Shown: positions 33,757 to 42,598 of the stretch, piece after piece
How the letters are laid out: each line of letters opens with the position of its first letter
How positions within the stretch are numbered: the first letter of the stretch is position 1
Origin: Paracoccus sigandri
GTDB taxonomy: Bacteria > Pseudomonadota > Alphaproteobacteria > Rhodobacterales > Rhodobacteraceae
Direction of reading: 5' to 3'
Assembly (NCBI RefSeq): GCF_003709565.1
Contig: NZ_QNRC01000015.1
Span: 1 to 64,000, forward strand
Length of the DNA: 64,000 nucleotides
Program-made: the position numbers and the translations under genes
Notes under the pieces: generated by a model
What the model saw: the letters and a program-made list of their open reading frames with translations, nothing else
The model's database searches: none
Told to the model about the DNA's origin: nothing

Positions 33757-34677
33757 TCACGCAGCGTCCAGAACCCCGCTGCGGCGCAGCATCCGTTCCA
33801 GCAGCTCGACCCTGTTGCGCGCGCCCCGGTCGGGGTCGGGATTGCTTGCGAAGCGATGCCACAGCCGGGCGGCCTGCAATGCCTCGACGAAATCGAACAG
33901 GCCGGAGCTGGCCGAGGGAACGCCGCCATAGGCTTCCAGAAACACCCGCCGGTCGGTGGCGGCATCGTCGGGCCAGGACCGCCCGCCGATCGCGGCCAGA
34001 CCGCGAAACATCTCGGCCCCGATCAGGAAACGCGCCAGGTCGAAACCGGCATAGCCCATGCGGCGCGACACCGGATCGAAGGCGATGATCCGGCCGCCGC
34101 TGTCGAACAGGTTGTGCAGCTGGAAATCGGTATGCAGCAGCGCCCGCCTGCCGCGGCGCGACCGCAGGCTGCGGCGCCAGTCCTCAAGCCGCCGCCGGAC
34201 CGTTTCATGGCCGGGACAGGGTTGCGGCGGCAGCAGTTGCGGGCGCTCGATGATCTCGTCGCGGCGGCGCCAGCGCTCGGCGGTGCGGTCGTGCAGGCCG
34301 CGCAGCCAGCGGGCGGCGCCGGCGATCGCCTGCAGGCGGTCCGCATCCTGCATCCGCCGCAGCAGATGCGGCGCGGCGATCCATTCCATGACGTAGAAGC
34401 CGGCATCGGGCGCCAGCCACAGCGGCGCGACGCAATCCGGCATGGCCTTGCGCAGATGCCCCAGCGCCTCGAATTGCAGCCGGTTCCGCTGGGGATCGGC
34501 GTTGCATTTCACCGCCAGCCGACGCCCGGTCCCGTGCTGGGTGGCGCAGAACACCCGGTCCAGCCCCATGCCGGTGCGGTTGCGATAGACGCAGCGCAAT
34601 GCCCAGGCCCCGGACCCGTCCGAGATCCGCCGCAATGCCGCGCCGATCCCGGCGGCAAGTTCGTCCTCAGAATTCAT
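33757..34677 (-). CDS. Aminoglycoside-phosphotransferase-fold kinase
   Basis: A 306-residue protein with a protein-kinase-like APH/choline-kinase fold. The catalytic loop is LLHTDFQLHNLF (H-x-D-x4-N) and the metal-binding Asp is in IIAFDPVSRR; an N-lobe lysine candidate is in RRLAVKCNAD. The overall likeness is to lipopolysaccharide core or choline/ethanolamine-type kinases of the phosphotransferase family, but the substrate cannot be told. An antibiotic-resistance role is not implied. Confidence 0.75.
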   Translation of the reverse strand: MNSEDELAAGIGAALRRISDGSGAWALRCVYRNRTGMGLDRVFCATQHGTGRRLAVKCNADPQRNRLQFEALGHLRKAMPDCVAPLWLAPDAGFYVMEWIAAPHLLRRMQDADRLQAIAGAARWLRGLHDRTAERWRRRDEIIERPQLLPPQPCPGHETVRRRLEDWRRSLRSRRGRRALLHTDFQLHNLFDSGGRIIAFDPVSRRMGYAGFDLARFLIGAEMFRGLAAIGGRSWPDDAATDRRVFLEAYGGVPSASSGLFDFVEALQAARLWHRFASNPDPDRGARNRVELLERMLRRSGVLDAA

Positions 34678-34764
34678 CGCGACAGGTTAGTCGGCGAAAC
34701 CCGCGGCATGAAAGCGAAAAATCGCCCGCCCTTGCCCGCCGAGACAGTGAAGGGACGCGGCCGC

Positions 34765-35892
34765 TCAGCCCTCGGACTGCGCCTCGGCGCGGCTTTTCCC
34801 GGCCACGTCCATGGCCAGCGTCGCCGCCATGAAGGCGTCCAGGTCGCCGTCCAGCACGCCCTGGGTGTCGCTGGTCTCCTCGCCGGTGCGCAGGTCCTTC
34901 ACCATCTGGTAGGGATGCAGCACATAGGAGCGGATCTGGTTGCCCCAGCCGGCATCGCCCTTGGCGTCGTGCTGGGCCTGGATGCTTTCGGTGCGCCGGC
35001 GCAGCTCCATCTCATACAGGCGCGACTTCAGCGCCGCCATGGCATTGGCGCGGTTCTGGTGCTGCGACTTTTCCGAACTGGTGACGACGATGCCGGTCGG
35101 CAGGTGGGTGATCCGCACCGCCGAATCGGTGGTGTTGACATGCTGGCCCCCCGCACCCGAGGAGCGATAGGTGTCGATGCGGATCTCGTTGTCGGGCACC
35201 GTGATCTCGATATTGTCGTCCACCACCGGATAGACCCAGACGCTGGAAAAGCTGGTATGGCGCCGCGCGGCGCTGTCATAGGGGCTGATGCGGACCAGCC
35301 GGTGCACGCCCGATTCCGACTTCAGCCAGCCATAGGCATTGTGGCCGCTGATCTTGTAGGCGGCGCTGCGGATGCCGGCCTCGTCGCCGGCGCTCTCGCT
35401 GATCAGCTCGACCTCATAGCCCTTCTTCTCGGCCCAGCGCACATACATCCGCGCCAGCATCGCCGCCCAGTCGCAGCTTTCGGTGCCGCCCGCGCCGGCG
35501 TTGATCTCCAGGAAGGTGTCGTTGGCATCCGCCTCGCCGTTCAGCAGCGCCTCCAGCTCCTTCTGCGCGGCCAGTTCGGCCAGCGCCTTCAGGTTCGCCT
35601 CGGCTTCAGCGACCAGCTCGGCGTCGCCCTCCTCCTCGGCCAGCTCGACCATCTCGGCATTGGCCGACAGGTCGGTATCGATGCGCCGATAGGTCTCGAT
35701 CGCGTCCGACAGGGCCTGGCGCTCGCGCATCAGCTTCTGGGCGCGGGCCGGGTCGGACCACAAATCGCCCGCCTCGATCATCGCGTTCATCTCTTCCAGG
35801 CGATGCGGCGCGGTCTGCCAGTCCATCCGCTGCCCCAGCAGGCTCAGCGATTTGCGGATGGCCTCGATGGTGGACTGCGTCTCGGCGCGCAT
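34765..35892 (-). CDS. prfB: Peptide chain release factor 2
   Basis: A 375-residue class I release factor for UGA/UAA. The GGQ motif is in [20 protein letters not shown], and the stop-codon-reading tripeptide region reads [16 protein letters not shown], with SPY where E. coli has SPF. The frame is continuous from MRAETQST, with no internal stop and no CTTTGA-type slip site, so the autoregulatory +1 frameshift of many prfB genes is absent. The N-terminal coiled coil and domain 2 are complete. Confidence 0.96.
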   Translation of the reverse strand: MRAETQSTIEAIRKSLSLLGQRMDWQTAPHRLEEMNAMIEAGDLWSDPARAQKLMRERQALSDAIETYRRIDTDLSANAEMVELAEEEGDAELVAEAEANLKALAELAAQKELEALLNGEADANDTFLEINAGAGGTESCDWAAMLARMYVRWAEKKGYEVELISESAGDEAGIRSAAYKISGHNAYGWLKSESGVHRLVRISPYDSAARRHTSFSSVWVYPVVDDNIEITVPDNEIRIDTYRSSGAGGQHVNTTDSAVRITHLPTGIVVTSSEKSQHQNRANAMAALKSRLYEMELRRRTESIQAQHDAKGDAGWGNQIRSYVLHPYQMVKDLRTGEETSDTQGVLDGDLDAFMAATLAMDVAGKSRAEAQSEG

Positions 35893-35925
35893 GGGCGGTT
35901 CCTTCGGCTTGGCATCAGGTCAGGG

Positions 35926-35954
35926 GTGATAACGCGGCCCGCGCGACACGGCAA
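35926..35954 (-). promoter_or_regulatory. Predicted prfB promoter
   Basis: TTGCCG, a 17-nt spacer and TATCAC end about 33 nt before the prfB start. It lies in the 148-nt divergent gap shared with the mgtC-like gene. Confidence 0.5.
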
Positions 35955-36007
35955 GAGCGCGGCAACCCGAGGCCCCCCGCCCGCGTTATGCCCCGATCGC
36001 GACATTT

Positions 36008-36040
36008 CCGAAATGGAAACGCCCCCGAAATGGAAACGCC
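36008..36040 (+). repeat. Tandem 17-bp direct repeat before the mgtC-like start
   Basis: Two adjacent copies of CCGAAATGGAAACGCC with a one-base spacer; the second ends at the ATG. The duplicated ATGGAAACGCC also creates extra ATG codons out of the main frame. It may be a recent slip duplication or a paired protein-binding site. Confidence 0.8.
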
Positions 36041-36631
36041 ATGACCGTCCTGACCGACGCCTTCGCCGACCTGTTCGCCCCGCTGCAGACCGTTCCGATG
36101 GTGGCGGTGGTCATGCGCCTGCTGCTGGCCCTGTTCCTCGGCGCCCTGATCGGCTGGGAACGCGAGGTCCATGCCCGCGCCGCCGGGCTGCGCACCCATA
36201 TGCTGATCTCGCTCGCCGCCGCGATGTTCACCACCGTCGCGATGGAACTGACCCATTTCCCCAGCCATGACGATCTCAGGCTGCAGATCGATCCCCTGCG
36301 CCTGATCGAGGCGGTGACCGCCGGCGTCGCCTTCCTCGCCGCCGGCTCGATCATCATCAGCGGCGGGCATGTCCGCGGGATCACCACCGGCGCCTCGATG
36401 TGGCTCGCCGGCGCCATCGGCCTGGCCTGCGGGACGGGCGACGGCTTGCTGGCCGTGATCGGAACGCTGCTCGCGCTGCTGATCCTCTGGGCGATTCGCC
36501 GGATCGTCGCCCTGGGCGGCAAGGCCGAGGAAACCGCCCCTCGCACTCCTTCCAAAATACCTTCGGGGGGTCCGGGGGGCGAAGCGCCCCCGGCGTCGCG
36601 GGACGCAACCACCCCGCCGGATGCTCAGTAG
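36041..36631 (+). CDS. MgtC/SapB-family membrane protein
   Basis: A 196-residue membrane protein of the MgtC family. Membrane segments include VAVVMRLLLALFLGALIGWE, the family motif EREVHARAAGLRTHMLISLA, AVTAGVAFLAAGSIIISGG and MWLAGAIGLACGTGDGLLAV, plus VIGTLLALLILWAIRRIV. The soluble MgtC C-terminal domain is absent; from about residue 166 the tail is a proline/glycine-rich stretch (PRTPSKIPSGGPGGEAPP) encoded by the antisense strand of a dispersed 3'-UTR repeat belonging to the gene opposite. Role in Mg2+ stress is by family only. Confidence 0.85.
   Translation: MTVLTDAFADLFAPLQTVPMVAVVMRLLLALFLGALIGWEREVHARAAGLRTHMLISLAAAMFTTVAMELTHFPSHDDLRLQIDPLRLIEAVTAGVAFLAAGSIIISGGHVRGITTGASMWLAGAIGLACGTGDGLLAVIGTLLALLILWAIRRIVALGGKAEETAPRTPSKIPSGGPGGEAPPASRDATTPPDAQ
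36537..36610 (-). repeat. 3'-UTR repeat module after mrcA, inside the mgtC-like 3' end
   Basis: In the mrcA sense it starts 15 nt after the stop: GTTGCGTCCCGCGACGCC, a GGGGGCG/CGCCCCC hairpin, GGACCCCCCG, then GGTATTTTGG and an AAGGAGTGCGAGGGG tail. It closely matches the copy after the adenosine kinase gene. On the plus strand the same bases are read as the MgtC-like tail. Confidence 0.78.
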
Positions 36632-39177
36632 AGCCCGCCCGAGGACATGGTGCCGAAATCGGTGCGCTTCGGGATCACCCGCCGCTCGCCGGTCGAGGTG
36701 GTGATGGATGTCGAGGCGCGGCTGTCCGCCCCCGCCTCCCAGGGCAGGACCACCGGCCCGTCGCCGAAGCCCGACACGACATAGGGCGACAGCCAGTTCG
36801 GATCCGCGCCTTCGCGGAAATATTCGGCGATGACATTGGGGCCGCTGGCATCGTCGGACAGGCGCTGGCCGGTGACGCGGTCGATCTTCACCCAGTAGCC
36901 GCCCGGCGGCACCTTGAATTCCGAGCCGCCATATTCCTTCACCGCCTCGCGCATGAAGGCGTTGAAGACCGGCACGCACAGCGTGCCGCCATAGGCATCC
37001 GACCCCAGCGTGCGCGGCTGGTCGTGGCCCAGATAGCAGCCGGCGACGATATTGCTGGAATAGCCGATGAACCAGACGTCCTTGGCATCATTGGTGGTGC
37101 CGGTCTTGCCGGCGATCGGCACCGGCAGGTTCACCCCGCTGCCCGAGCCGCGCTTGACCGCGCCCTCCAGCATCGAGGTCAGCTGATAGGCGGTGACGGC
37201 ATCCATCACCCGCTCGCGGTTGCTGTCGATCACCGGCCCCTGCCCGGCGGGCAGCGCCTGGGCGCCGCAGGTCTCGCAGGTCCGGCGGTCGTGGCGATAG
37301 ACGGTGCGGCCGCGCCGGTCCTGCACCCGGTCGACCAGCGTCGGCTCGACCCGCTCGCCGCCATTGGCGAACATGGCATAGGCCGCGACCATCTTGAACA
37401 GCGTCGTCTCCTGCGCGCCAAGCGCATTGGCCAGGAAGGGCTTCAGGTCGTCATAGACGCCGAACCGCTCGGCATATCCGCCGACGATGTCCATGCCGAT
37501 GTCCTGAGCGATGCGGATGGTCATCAGGTTCCTCGACATCTCGATCCCGGTGCGCAGCGGCGTCGGCCCGTAATGGCGGCCGCTGGAGTTCCTCGGCTCC
37601 CACAGCCCGAAGGGGGTGTTGATGCGGATCGGCTCGTCCACGACGATGGTCGCCGGGGTATAGTTGTTGTCCAGCGCGGCGGCATAGACGAAGGGCTTGA
37701 AGGACGACCCCGGCTGGCGCATCGCCTGGGTCGCGCGGTTGAAGACCGAGGACTGATAGCTGAAACCGCCCTGCATCGCCATGACCCGGCCCGTGTTCAC
37801 GTCCATGGCCATGAAGCCGCCCTGCACTTCGGGCACCTGCCGCAGGCTCCAGCGGATGAAGCCGCCACCGCCGTCGCGGGTCATGGCGCGCACCAGCACC
37901 ACGTCGCCGACCTCGACCAGGTCGCCCGCCACCCGCGCCCGGTCGCGCAGCCGGCCGGTCTCGCGGTCCAGCTTGCGCGCCCATTGCACGTCCTCGGCCG
38001 GGATCCAGTGGCCGTCCGCGTCCTCCTCGATCCCCTCGATGCCGATCCGGGCGGCGCTGTCGGACAGCTCCAGCACCACCGCCGGATGCCAGCCGGGAAT
38101 GTCGCGCGGCACGCGGATCTCCCACAGGGCGCCGCGCCAGGCAGCCTCGTCGCGCAGCGCCTCGGGCGGCAGCGCCTCGCCGGTGCCGCGCCAGATGCCG
38201 CGGCCGCGGTCGTATTTCTCCAGCGCCTCGCGCAGCGCATCGGCGGCGGCGGTCTGCAATTCGGGGTCCACCGTCGCCCGGATGGTCAGCCCGCCGCCGA
38301 AGAATTCCTCCTCGCCGAATTCGCGCGACAGCTGGCGGCGGATCTCGTCGGTGAAATAGTCGCGCGACGGCATCTGGTCGTGGAACGAGGGGAAATCGCC
38401 GTTCTGGACCGAGCGCAGCGGCAGCTTCGCCTCGGCCTCGTAGGTCGCCTGGTCGATATAGCCGTTCTGCCACATCTCGCGCAGCACATAATTGCGCCTT
38501 TCGGTCACGCGCTCCTTGGCGCGCACCGGGTGATAGCGGCCCGGCGCCTGCGGCATGGCGGCCAGCATCGCGGCCTCGTGCGGCTCCAGCTCGGACAGCG
38601 ACTTGTTGAAATAGGTCTGCGCCGCCGCCGCCACGCCGAAGCTGTTCTGGCCCAGGAAGATCTCGTTCAGATAGAGTTCCAGGATCTGGTCCTTGGTCAG
38701 CGTCCGTTCCAGCCGCGAGGCCAGGATCACCTCCTTCACCTTGCGCTCGACGCTGCGGTCGCTGGACAGCAGGAAGTTCTTCATCACCTGCTGGGTGATG
38801 GTCGAGGCGCCGCGCACGCTGTCGCCGCGGGTCTGCACCGCCTGCCAGGCGGCGCTGGCGATGCCGCGCAGGTCATAGCCGGGATGGGTGTAGAAATTCT
38901 TGTCCTCGGCGCTGATGAAGGCCTGCTTGACCAGGTCGGGAATCTCCTCGACCGGCACGAACAGGCGGCGCTCCTGCGCGAATTCGTCCATCAGCATCCC
39001 CTCGCCGGAATAGATGCGGCTGATGGTCTTGGGCGTGTACTGGGCCAGCGCCTCGTGGCTGGGCAGGTCGCGCGAATACATCCAGAAAATCGCGCCAAGG
39101 GTCAGCGCGACGAAGAAGGTGGCGGTGACGAACCAGGAAAAGATCGCCCCGAAGAAGGAAAGGATGGTCCGCAACAC
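36625..39177 (-). CDS. mrcA: Class A penicillin-binding protein 1A
   Basis: An 850-residue bifunctional peptidoglycan synthase. One N-terminal membrane helix (LSFFGAIFSWFVTATFFVAL), then the GT51 glycosyltransferase with catalytic Glu in AFISAEDKNFYTHPGYD and TITQQVMKNFLLSSDRSVER, then the transpeptidase with the Ser nucleophile in RQPGSSFKPFVYAAAL, SRN-type middle motif and GKTGTTNDAKDVWF. I choose the GTG giving MLRTILSFFG; a TTG 20 codons upstream is possible. It converges with the mgtC-like gene, overlapping 7 nt, and is followed upstream by amiC in the same orientation. Confidence 0.95.
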   Translation of the reverse strand: MLRTILSFFGAIFSWFVTATFFVALTLGAIFWMYSRDLPSHEALAQYTPKTISRIYSGEGMLMDEFAQERRLFVPVEEIPDLVKQAFISAEDKNFYTHPGYDLRGIASAAWQAVQTRGDSVRGASTITQQVMKNFLLSSDRSVERKVKEVILASRLERTLTKDQILELYLNEIFLGQNSFGVAAAAQTYFNKSLSELEPHEAAMLAAMPQAPGRYHPVRAKERVTERRNYVLREMWQNGYIDQATYEAEAKLPLRSVQNGDFPSFHDQMPSRDYFTDEIRRQLSREFGEEEFFGGGLTIRATVDPELQTAAADALREALEKYDRGRGIWRGTGEALPPEALRDEAAWRGALWEIRVPRDIPGWHPAVVLELSDSAARIGIEGIEEDADGHWIPAEDVQWARKLDRETGRLRDRARVAGDLVEVGDVVLVRAMTRDGGGGFIRWSLRQVPEVQGGFMAMDVNTGRVMAMQGGFSYQSSVFNRATQAMRQPGSSFKPFVYAAALDNNYTPATIVVDEPIRINTPFGLWEPRNSSGRHYGPTPLRTGIEMSRNLMTIRIAQDIGMDIVGGYAERFGVYDDLKPFLANALGAQETTLFKMVAAYAMFANGGERVEPTLVDRVQDRRGRTVYRHDRRTCETCGAQALPAGQGPVIDSNRERVMDAVTAYQLTSMLEGAVKRGSGSGVNLPVPIAGKTGTTNDAKDVWFIGYSSNIVAGCYLGHDQPRTLGSDAYGGTLCVPVFNAFMREAVKEYGGSEFKVPPGGYWVKIDRVTGQRLSDDASGPNVIAEYFREGADPNWLSPYVVSGFGDGPVVLPWEAGADSRASTSITTSTGERRVIPKRTDFGTMSSGGLY

Positions 39178-39252
39178 CTGAAAAACGCCTCTCGCTGACT
39201 GGTCCCGTCTATAGACCCAAGCGGGGGCTTGCGTCAAAACAACATCCCGTCG

Positions 39253-40476
39253 CTATTGCCGCAACAGGCCGCGGCGCTGCTGCTCGTCGCGCCCCCAGGA
39301 GGCGATGGCATCGGCCAGCGCGCCGACCATGCGCGCCCGCCAGGCCGGATCGGTCAGGTTGGCGCGGTCGACCGGGTCGCTGACGAAGCCCAGCTCCAGC
39401 AGGACCGAGGGGATGTCGGGCGATTTCAGCACGGAAAATGCCGCCCCCTGCACCGGCCGCCCATGCAGCCCGATCCCGGCCATCGCCATGCGCGAGGTCA
39501 GGAAGGCCGCGAAATTCTCGGACCGGGGCTGGGTGTCGGTGCGCACGAAATCCATCAGCACCGTGGCCAGCGCATCGTCATGCCCGCTCAGATCGACGCC
39601 CGCCAGCAGGTCGTCGCGGTCGTGGCGCTCGGCCAGAAGCCGGGCGGCCAGGTCGTCCGAGGCCGGGTTCCAGACATAGACCGTCGCCCCCGCCGCCTGC
39701 CCCTGCGGCAGCGCATCGGCATGAAGCGACAGAAACAGGTCCGCCCCCGCCTCACGCGCGATGGTCATCCGCGATTCGAGGCTGACGAAGCGGTTGTCCG
39801 AGCGCGTCATCTGCACGTCGATGCCCCGCGCGATCAACTCTCGCCGCAGGTCCAGCGCATAGGCCAGCACCAGGTCCGCCTCGCGCGCGCCCTCGGCCAC
39901 GGCGCCCGGATCGAAGCCGCCATGGCCGGGATCCAGCACCACGGTCAGCCGCTCCCTGTCCTCGGCCGGCGGCATGGCCACGGGATCGGGCAGGTTGCGC
40001 AGCGCCGCCGTGGCGCTGGGACGGGGGGCGAAATCGGCTTCGGCCACAGGTTCGATAGCGATATGGATCTGCGGCTCGGGCGCACGGCTGCGCAGATGCG
40101 CCTGGCTGACGCGATAGGGGCCGGGCAGTTCCAGCACCAGCCGCGACCAGCCCTTCTCGAACCGGCCCCAGCGGATCGCGGGCACCAGCTCGGCGCCGAA
40201 CAGCTGCTCGGGGCGGTAATCGCCGAAATCCAGCCCCTCGACATCGACGATCAGCCGGATCGGGTCGGCGACCAGGAACACCCGCCAGGCGGCGGGCCGG
40301 TCCAGCGTCAGCCGCAGGTCCATCGGCCGCGGCCGGCCCCGGTCGCGGCCCTCGGCGGTCAGCGAAGAGGCGCCGATCACCAGCCGCGCCGGTTCCTGGG
40401 CCCAGGCGCCCCCGGCGCCCGGAACGGCCAGCAGCGACGCCAGAAGCAGCGCCAGGAGGGCGGCCAGCCGCCTCAT
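39253..40476 (-). CDS. amiC: N-acetylmuramoyl-L-alanine amidase with AMIN domain
   Basis: A 407-residue periplasmic cell-separation amidase. The signal peptide is RRLAALLALLLASLLAVPGA, cut near AWA. An AMIN domain follows (residues about 30-150), then the Amidase_3 zinc domain with VVLDPGHGGFDPGAVAEGAR, SLHADALPQGQAAGATVYVW and the C-terminal catalytic Glu in IPSVLLELGFVSDP. The AMIN part should bring it to the septum. The gene overlaps the aminotransferase and precedes mrcA, forming an envelope cluster. Confidence 0.94.
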   Translation of the reverse strand: MRRLAALLALLLASLLAVPGAGGAWAQEPARLVIGASSLTAEGRDRGRPRPMDLRLTLDRPAAWRVFLVADPIRLIVDVEGLDFGDYRPEQLFGAELVPAIRWGRFEKGWSRLVLELPGPYRVSQAHLRSRAPEPQIHIAIEPVAEADFAPRPSATAALRNLPDPVAMPPAEDRERLTVVLDPGHGGFDPGAVAEGAREADLVLAYALDLRRELIARGIDVQMTRSDNRFVSLESRMTIAREAGADLFLSLHADALPQGQAAGATVYVWNPASDDLAARLLAERHDRDDLLAGVDLSGHDDALATVLMDFVRTDTQPRSENFAAFLTSRMAMAGIGLHGRPVQGAAFSVLKSPDIPSVLLELGFVSDPVDRANLTDPAWRARMVGALADAIASWGRDEQQRRGLLRQ

Positions 40477-41609
40477 CGCGCGGCCATGAACTCCGTCAGG
40501 CGGCGCAGTCCCTCGGCGATGTCCGCAGTGGCGCGCGCATAGGAGAAGCGCAGCGTGCGCGCCCCGCGCTCGGGGTCGAAATCCAGCCCCGGCGTGACCG
40601 CGACGCCGGCCTTTTCCAGGATCTCGGCCGCGAAGGCCAGCGAATCACCGGTCAGGTGCGACACATCGGCATAGATGTAGAAGGCGCCTTCCGGCGGCGC
40701 GATGCGGTCGAAGCCGGCCTTCGGCAGCCCCTCCAGCATCAGGCGGCGGTTCTCGGCATAGACGGCAAGGTTGCCCTCGGCCTCGGGCGTGCAGTCCAGC
40801 GCCGCCAGGGCGGCCAGCTGGCTGGCATGGGGTGGGCAGATGAACATGTTCTGCGCCAGCCGTTCCACCGTGCGGACATGGCTTTCCGGCACCACCATCC
40901 AGCCGACCCGCCAGCCGGTCATGGAAAAATACTTGCTGAACGAGTTGATGACGAAGACCTCGTCGGTCGCCTCCAGCGCGGAATGGCAACGATCGCCATA
41001 GGTCAGCCCGTGATAGATCTCGTCCGAGATCACCGCCATGCCGCGCGCCTGCGCCGCCTCGGTCAGGGCGCGGATCTCCTCCAGGCGCAGCACCGTGCCC
41101 GAGGGATTGCCGGGCGAGGCGAGGATCAGCCCCCGCGCGCCCTCGGGCAGGTCCTGCGGGCGCGGCTGATAGCGGTCCTCGGGGCGGGTCGGGATGCCCA
41201 CGGGTTCCAGCGACATGGCCCGCAGGATCTGGCGATAGCTGGGATAGCCCGGATAGCCCATCGCCACCCGGTCGCCCGCGTCGAACAGCGCCGAGAAGGC
41301 CAGGATGAAGGCGCCGCTGCTGCCCGGCGTCACCACGACGCGGGCCGGGTCCAGGTCCACGCCGTACCAGCGCCGGTAGAGGTCGGCGATCCCCTGCCGC
41401 AGCGCCGGCAGACCCAGCGCGACGGTATAGCCGAGGGGCTGGTCCAGCGCCCCGGCCAGGGCGCGGCGGGCGCCCTCGGGGGCGGGCGTGCCGGGCTGGC
41501 CGACCTCCATGTGGATGATGTCGCGCCCCGCGGCCTCGGCGCGGGCGGCGGCTTCCATCACGTCCATGACGATGAAGGGATCGACCTGTCCGCGAAGGGA
41601 TTGGCGCAT
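40473..41609 (-). CDS. Class I/II PLP-dependent aminotransferase
   Basis: A 378-residue fold-type I aminotransferase. It shows HMEVGQPGTPAPEGARRAL at the N-terminus, the aromatic/Asn-containing ILASPGNPSGTVL, the cofactor Asp/Tyr region VISDEIYHGLTYG, the PLP-binding Lys in VINSFSKYFSMTGWRVGW and the carboxylate-binding Arg in RTLRFSYA. It belongs to the aspartate/alanine-type subgroup; the amino donor cannot be fixed. Its stop overlaps the amiC start, so the two are co-transcribed, probably without functional link. Confidence 0.92.
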   Translation of the reverse strand: MRQSLRGQVDPFIVMDVMEAAARAEAAGRDIIHMEVGQPGTPAPEGARRALAGALDQPLGYTVALGLPALRQGIADLYRRWYGVDLDPARVVVTPGSSGAFILAFSALFDAGDRVAMGYPGYPSYRQILRAMSLEPVGIPTRPEDRYQPRPQDLPEGARGLILASPGNPSGTVLRLEEIRALTEAAQARGMAVISDEIYHGLTYGDRCHSALEATDEVFVINSFSKYFSMTGWRVGWMVVPESHVRTVERLAQNMFICPPHASQLAALAALDCTPEAEGNLAVYAENRRLMLEGLPKAGFDRIAPPEGAFYIYADVSHLTGDSLAFAAEILEKAGVAVTPGLDFDPERGARTLRFSYARATADIAEGLRRLTEFMAAR

Positions 41610-41764
41610 GGATCAGACCTCGTCCGGTGTTTTTCCAGCCTCTTAGCGCGAAGGCCGGGCGGGCTCCAGTTCTTTGACGGGCTCACGCCAAGGTGTGGCG
41701 GGCTTTCTTGCCAAGCCCCGCCGCTATCGCCATCCTGCGCGCGACCCGAACCCCGAGGACCTGC

Positions 41765-42520
41765 ATGACACGCCTGACCGCCGCGCTGCTTCTGACCGCC
41801 ACCTTCGCCCTGCCCGCGCAGGCCTTCGACATCTCGGCCATGTCCGAGGAGGAAAAGGCCGCCTTCGGCGAGGCGGTGCGCGACTATCTGATGGAAAATC
41901 CCGAGGTGCTGGTCGAATCGATCAACGTGCTGGAGGAACGCCGCGCCGCGACCGAGGCCGAGAACGACGTGGCGCTGGTCGCCGCCAACCGCGCGGCGAT
42001 CTTCGAGGACGGCCACAGCTGGGTCGGCGGCAATCCCGAGGGCGACCTGACCATGGTCGAATTCATCGACTATCGCTGCGGCGTCTGCCGCCGCTTCAAC
42101 CAGGAAGTCCATGACGTCGTCGAGAATGACGGCAATATCCGCCTGATCCTGAAGGAATTTCCGATCCTTGGTCAGGACAGCGAAAACTCCGCCCGCTTCG
42201 CGATCGCGGTCCGCCACCTGGCCGGCGACGAAGCCTATATGAAGGCCCATGACGAGCTGATGGCGCTGCGCAGCGAGGCCTCGCTGGAGGCGCTGCGCGG
42301 CGTGGCCGAAAAGATCGGCGTCGATGCCGACGAGGTCGTGAACATGATGAATACCGAGACCGTCACCGCGGTCCTGCGCGAGAACCGGCAGCTGGCCGAG
42401 CGGATGGCGATCCAGGGCACGCCGACCTTCGTGATCGGCGATCACCTGCTGCGCGGCGTGCCCGGCATCGGCCTGACCGCCACGGTCGAGCAGATCCGCG
42501 AGGAGATGACCGAGGGATAG
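41765..42520 (+). CDS. DsbA-family thioredoxin-fold periplasmic protein
   Basis: A 251-residue exported oxidoreductase. A signal peptide ends at LPAQA; a helical N-terminal region of about 85 residues follows (FGEAVRDYLMENPEVLVESI), then the thioredoxin-fold domain with active site CGVC in DYRCGVCRRFNQEVHD and the cis-proline loop GTPTFVIGDHLL. This arrangement is that of ScsC/Com1-like or BdbD-like DsbA proteins, which can be disulfide isomerases or oxidases. No DsbB or DsbD partner is nearby. Confidence 0.9.
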   Translation: MTRLTAALLLTATFALPAQAFDISAMSEEEKAAFGEAVRDYLMENPEVLVESINVLEERRAATEAENDVALVAANRAAIFEDGHSWVGGNPEGDLTMVEFIDYRCGVCRRFNQEVHDVVENDGNIRLILKEFPILGQDSENSARFAIAVRHLAGDEAYMKAHDELMALRSEASLEALRGVAEKIGVDADEVVNMMNTETVTAVLRENRQLAERMAIQGTPTFVIGDHLLRGVPGIGLTATVEQIREEMTEG

Positions 42521-42544
42521 GCGGGGACCCGGCCGCCACCCGTC

Positions 42545-42590
42545 GCGGGGGGGCGCCTCCGGCGGGGGTATTTGGGCAACGAAGAAGCGG
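42545..42590 (+). repeat. 3'-UTR repeat module after the DsbA-like gene
   Basis: In the DsbA sense it follows the stop by 24 nt: the hairpin CGCCTCCGGCG, then GGGTATTTGGG and the CAACGAAGAAGCGG tail. The tail is identical to those after the cyclase and hisG genes, apart from one base in the latter. It lies between convergent genes. Confidence 0.78.
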
Positions 42591-42598
42591 CGCGGGGC

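Noticed and set aside
34765..35892. Programmed frameshift in prfB
   Set aside because: The frame is continuous and no internal in-frame UGA or slippery CTTTGA was found near the N-terminal codons.
36625..39237. TTG start 20 codons upstream for mrcA
   Set aside because: No ribosome site and the extra residues are unlike PBP1A N-termini; the GTG start gives the usual MLRxILSFFG beginning. Kept only as an alternative.
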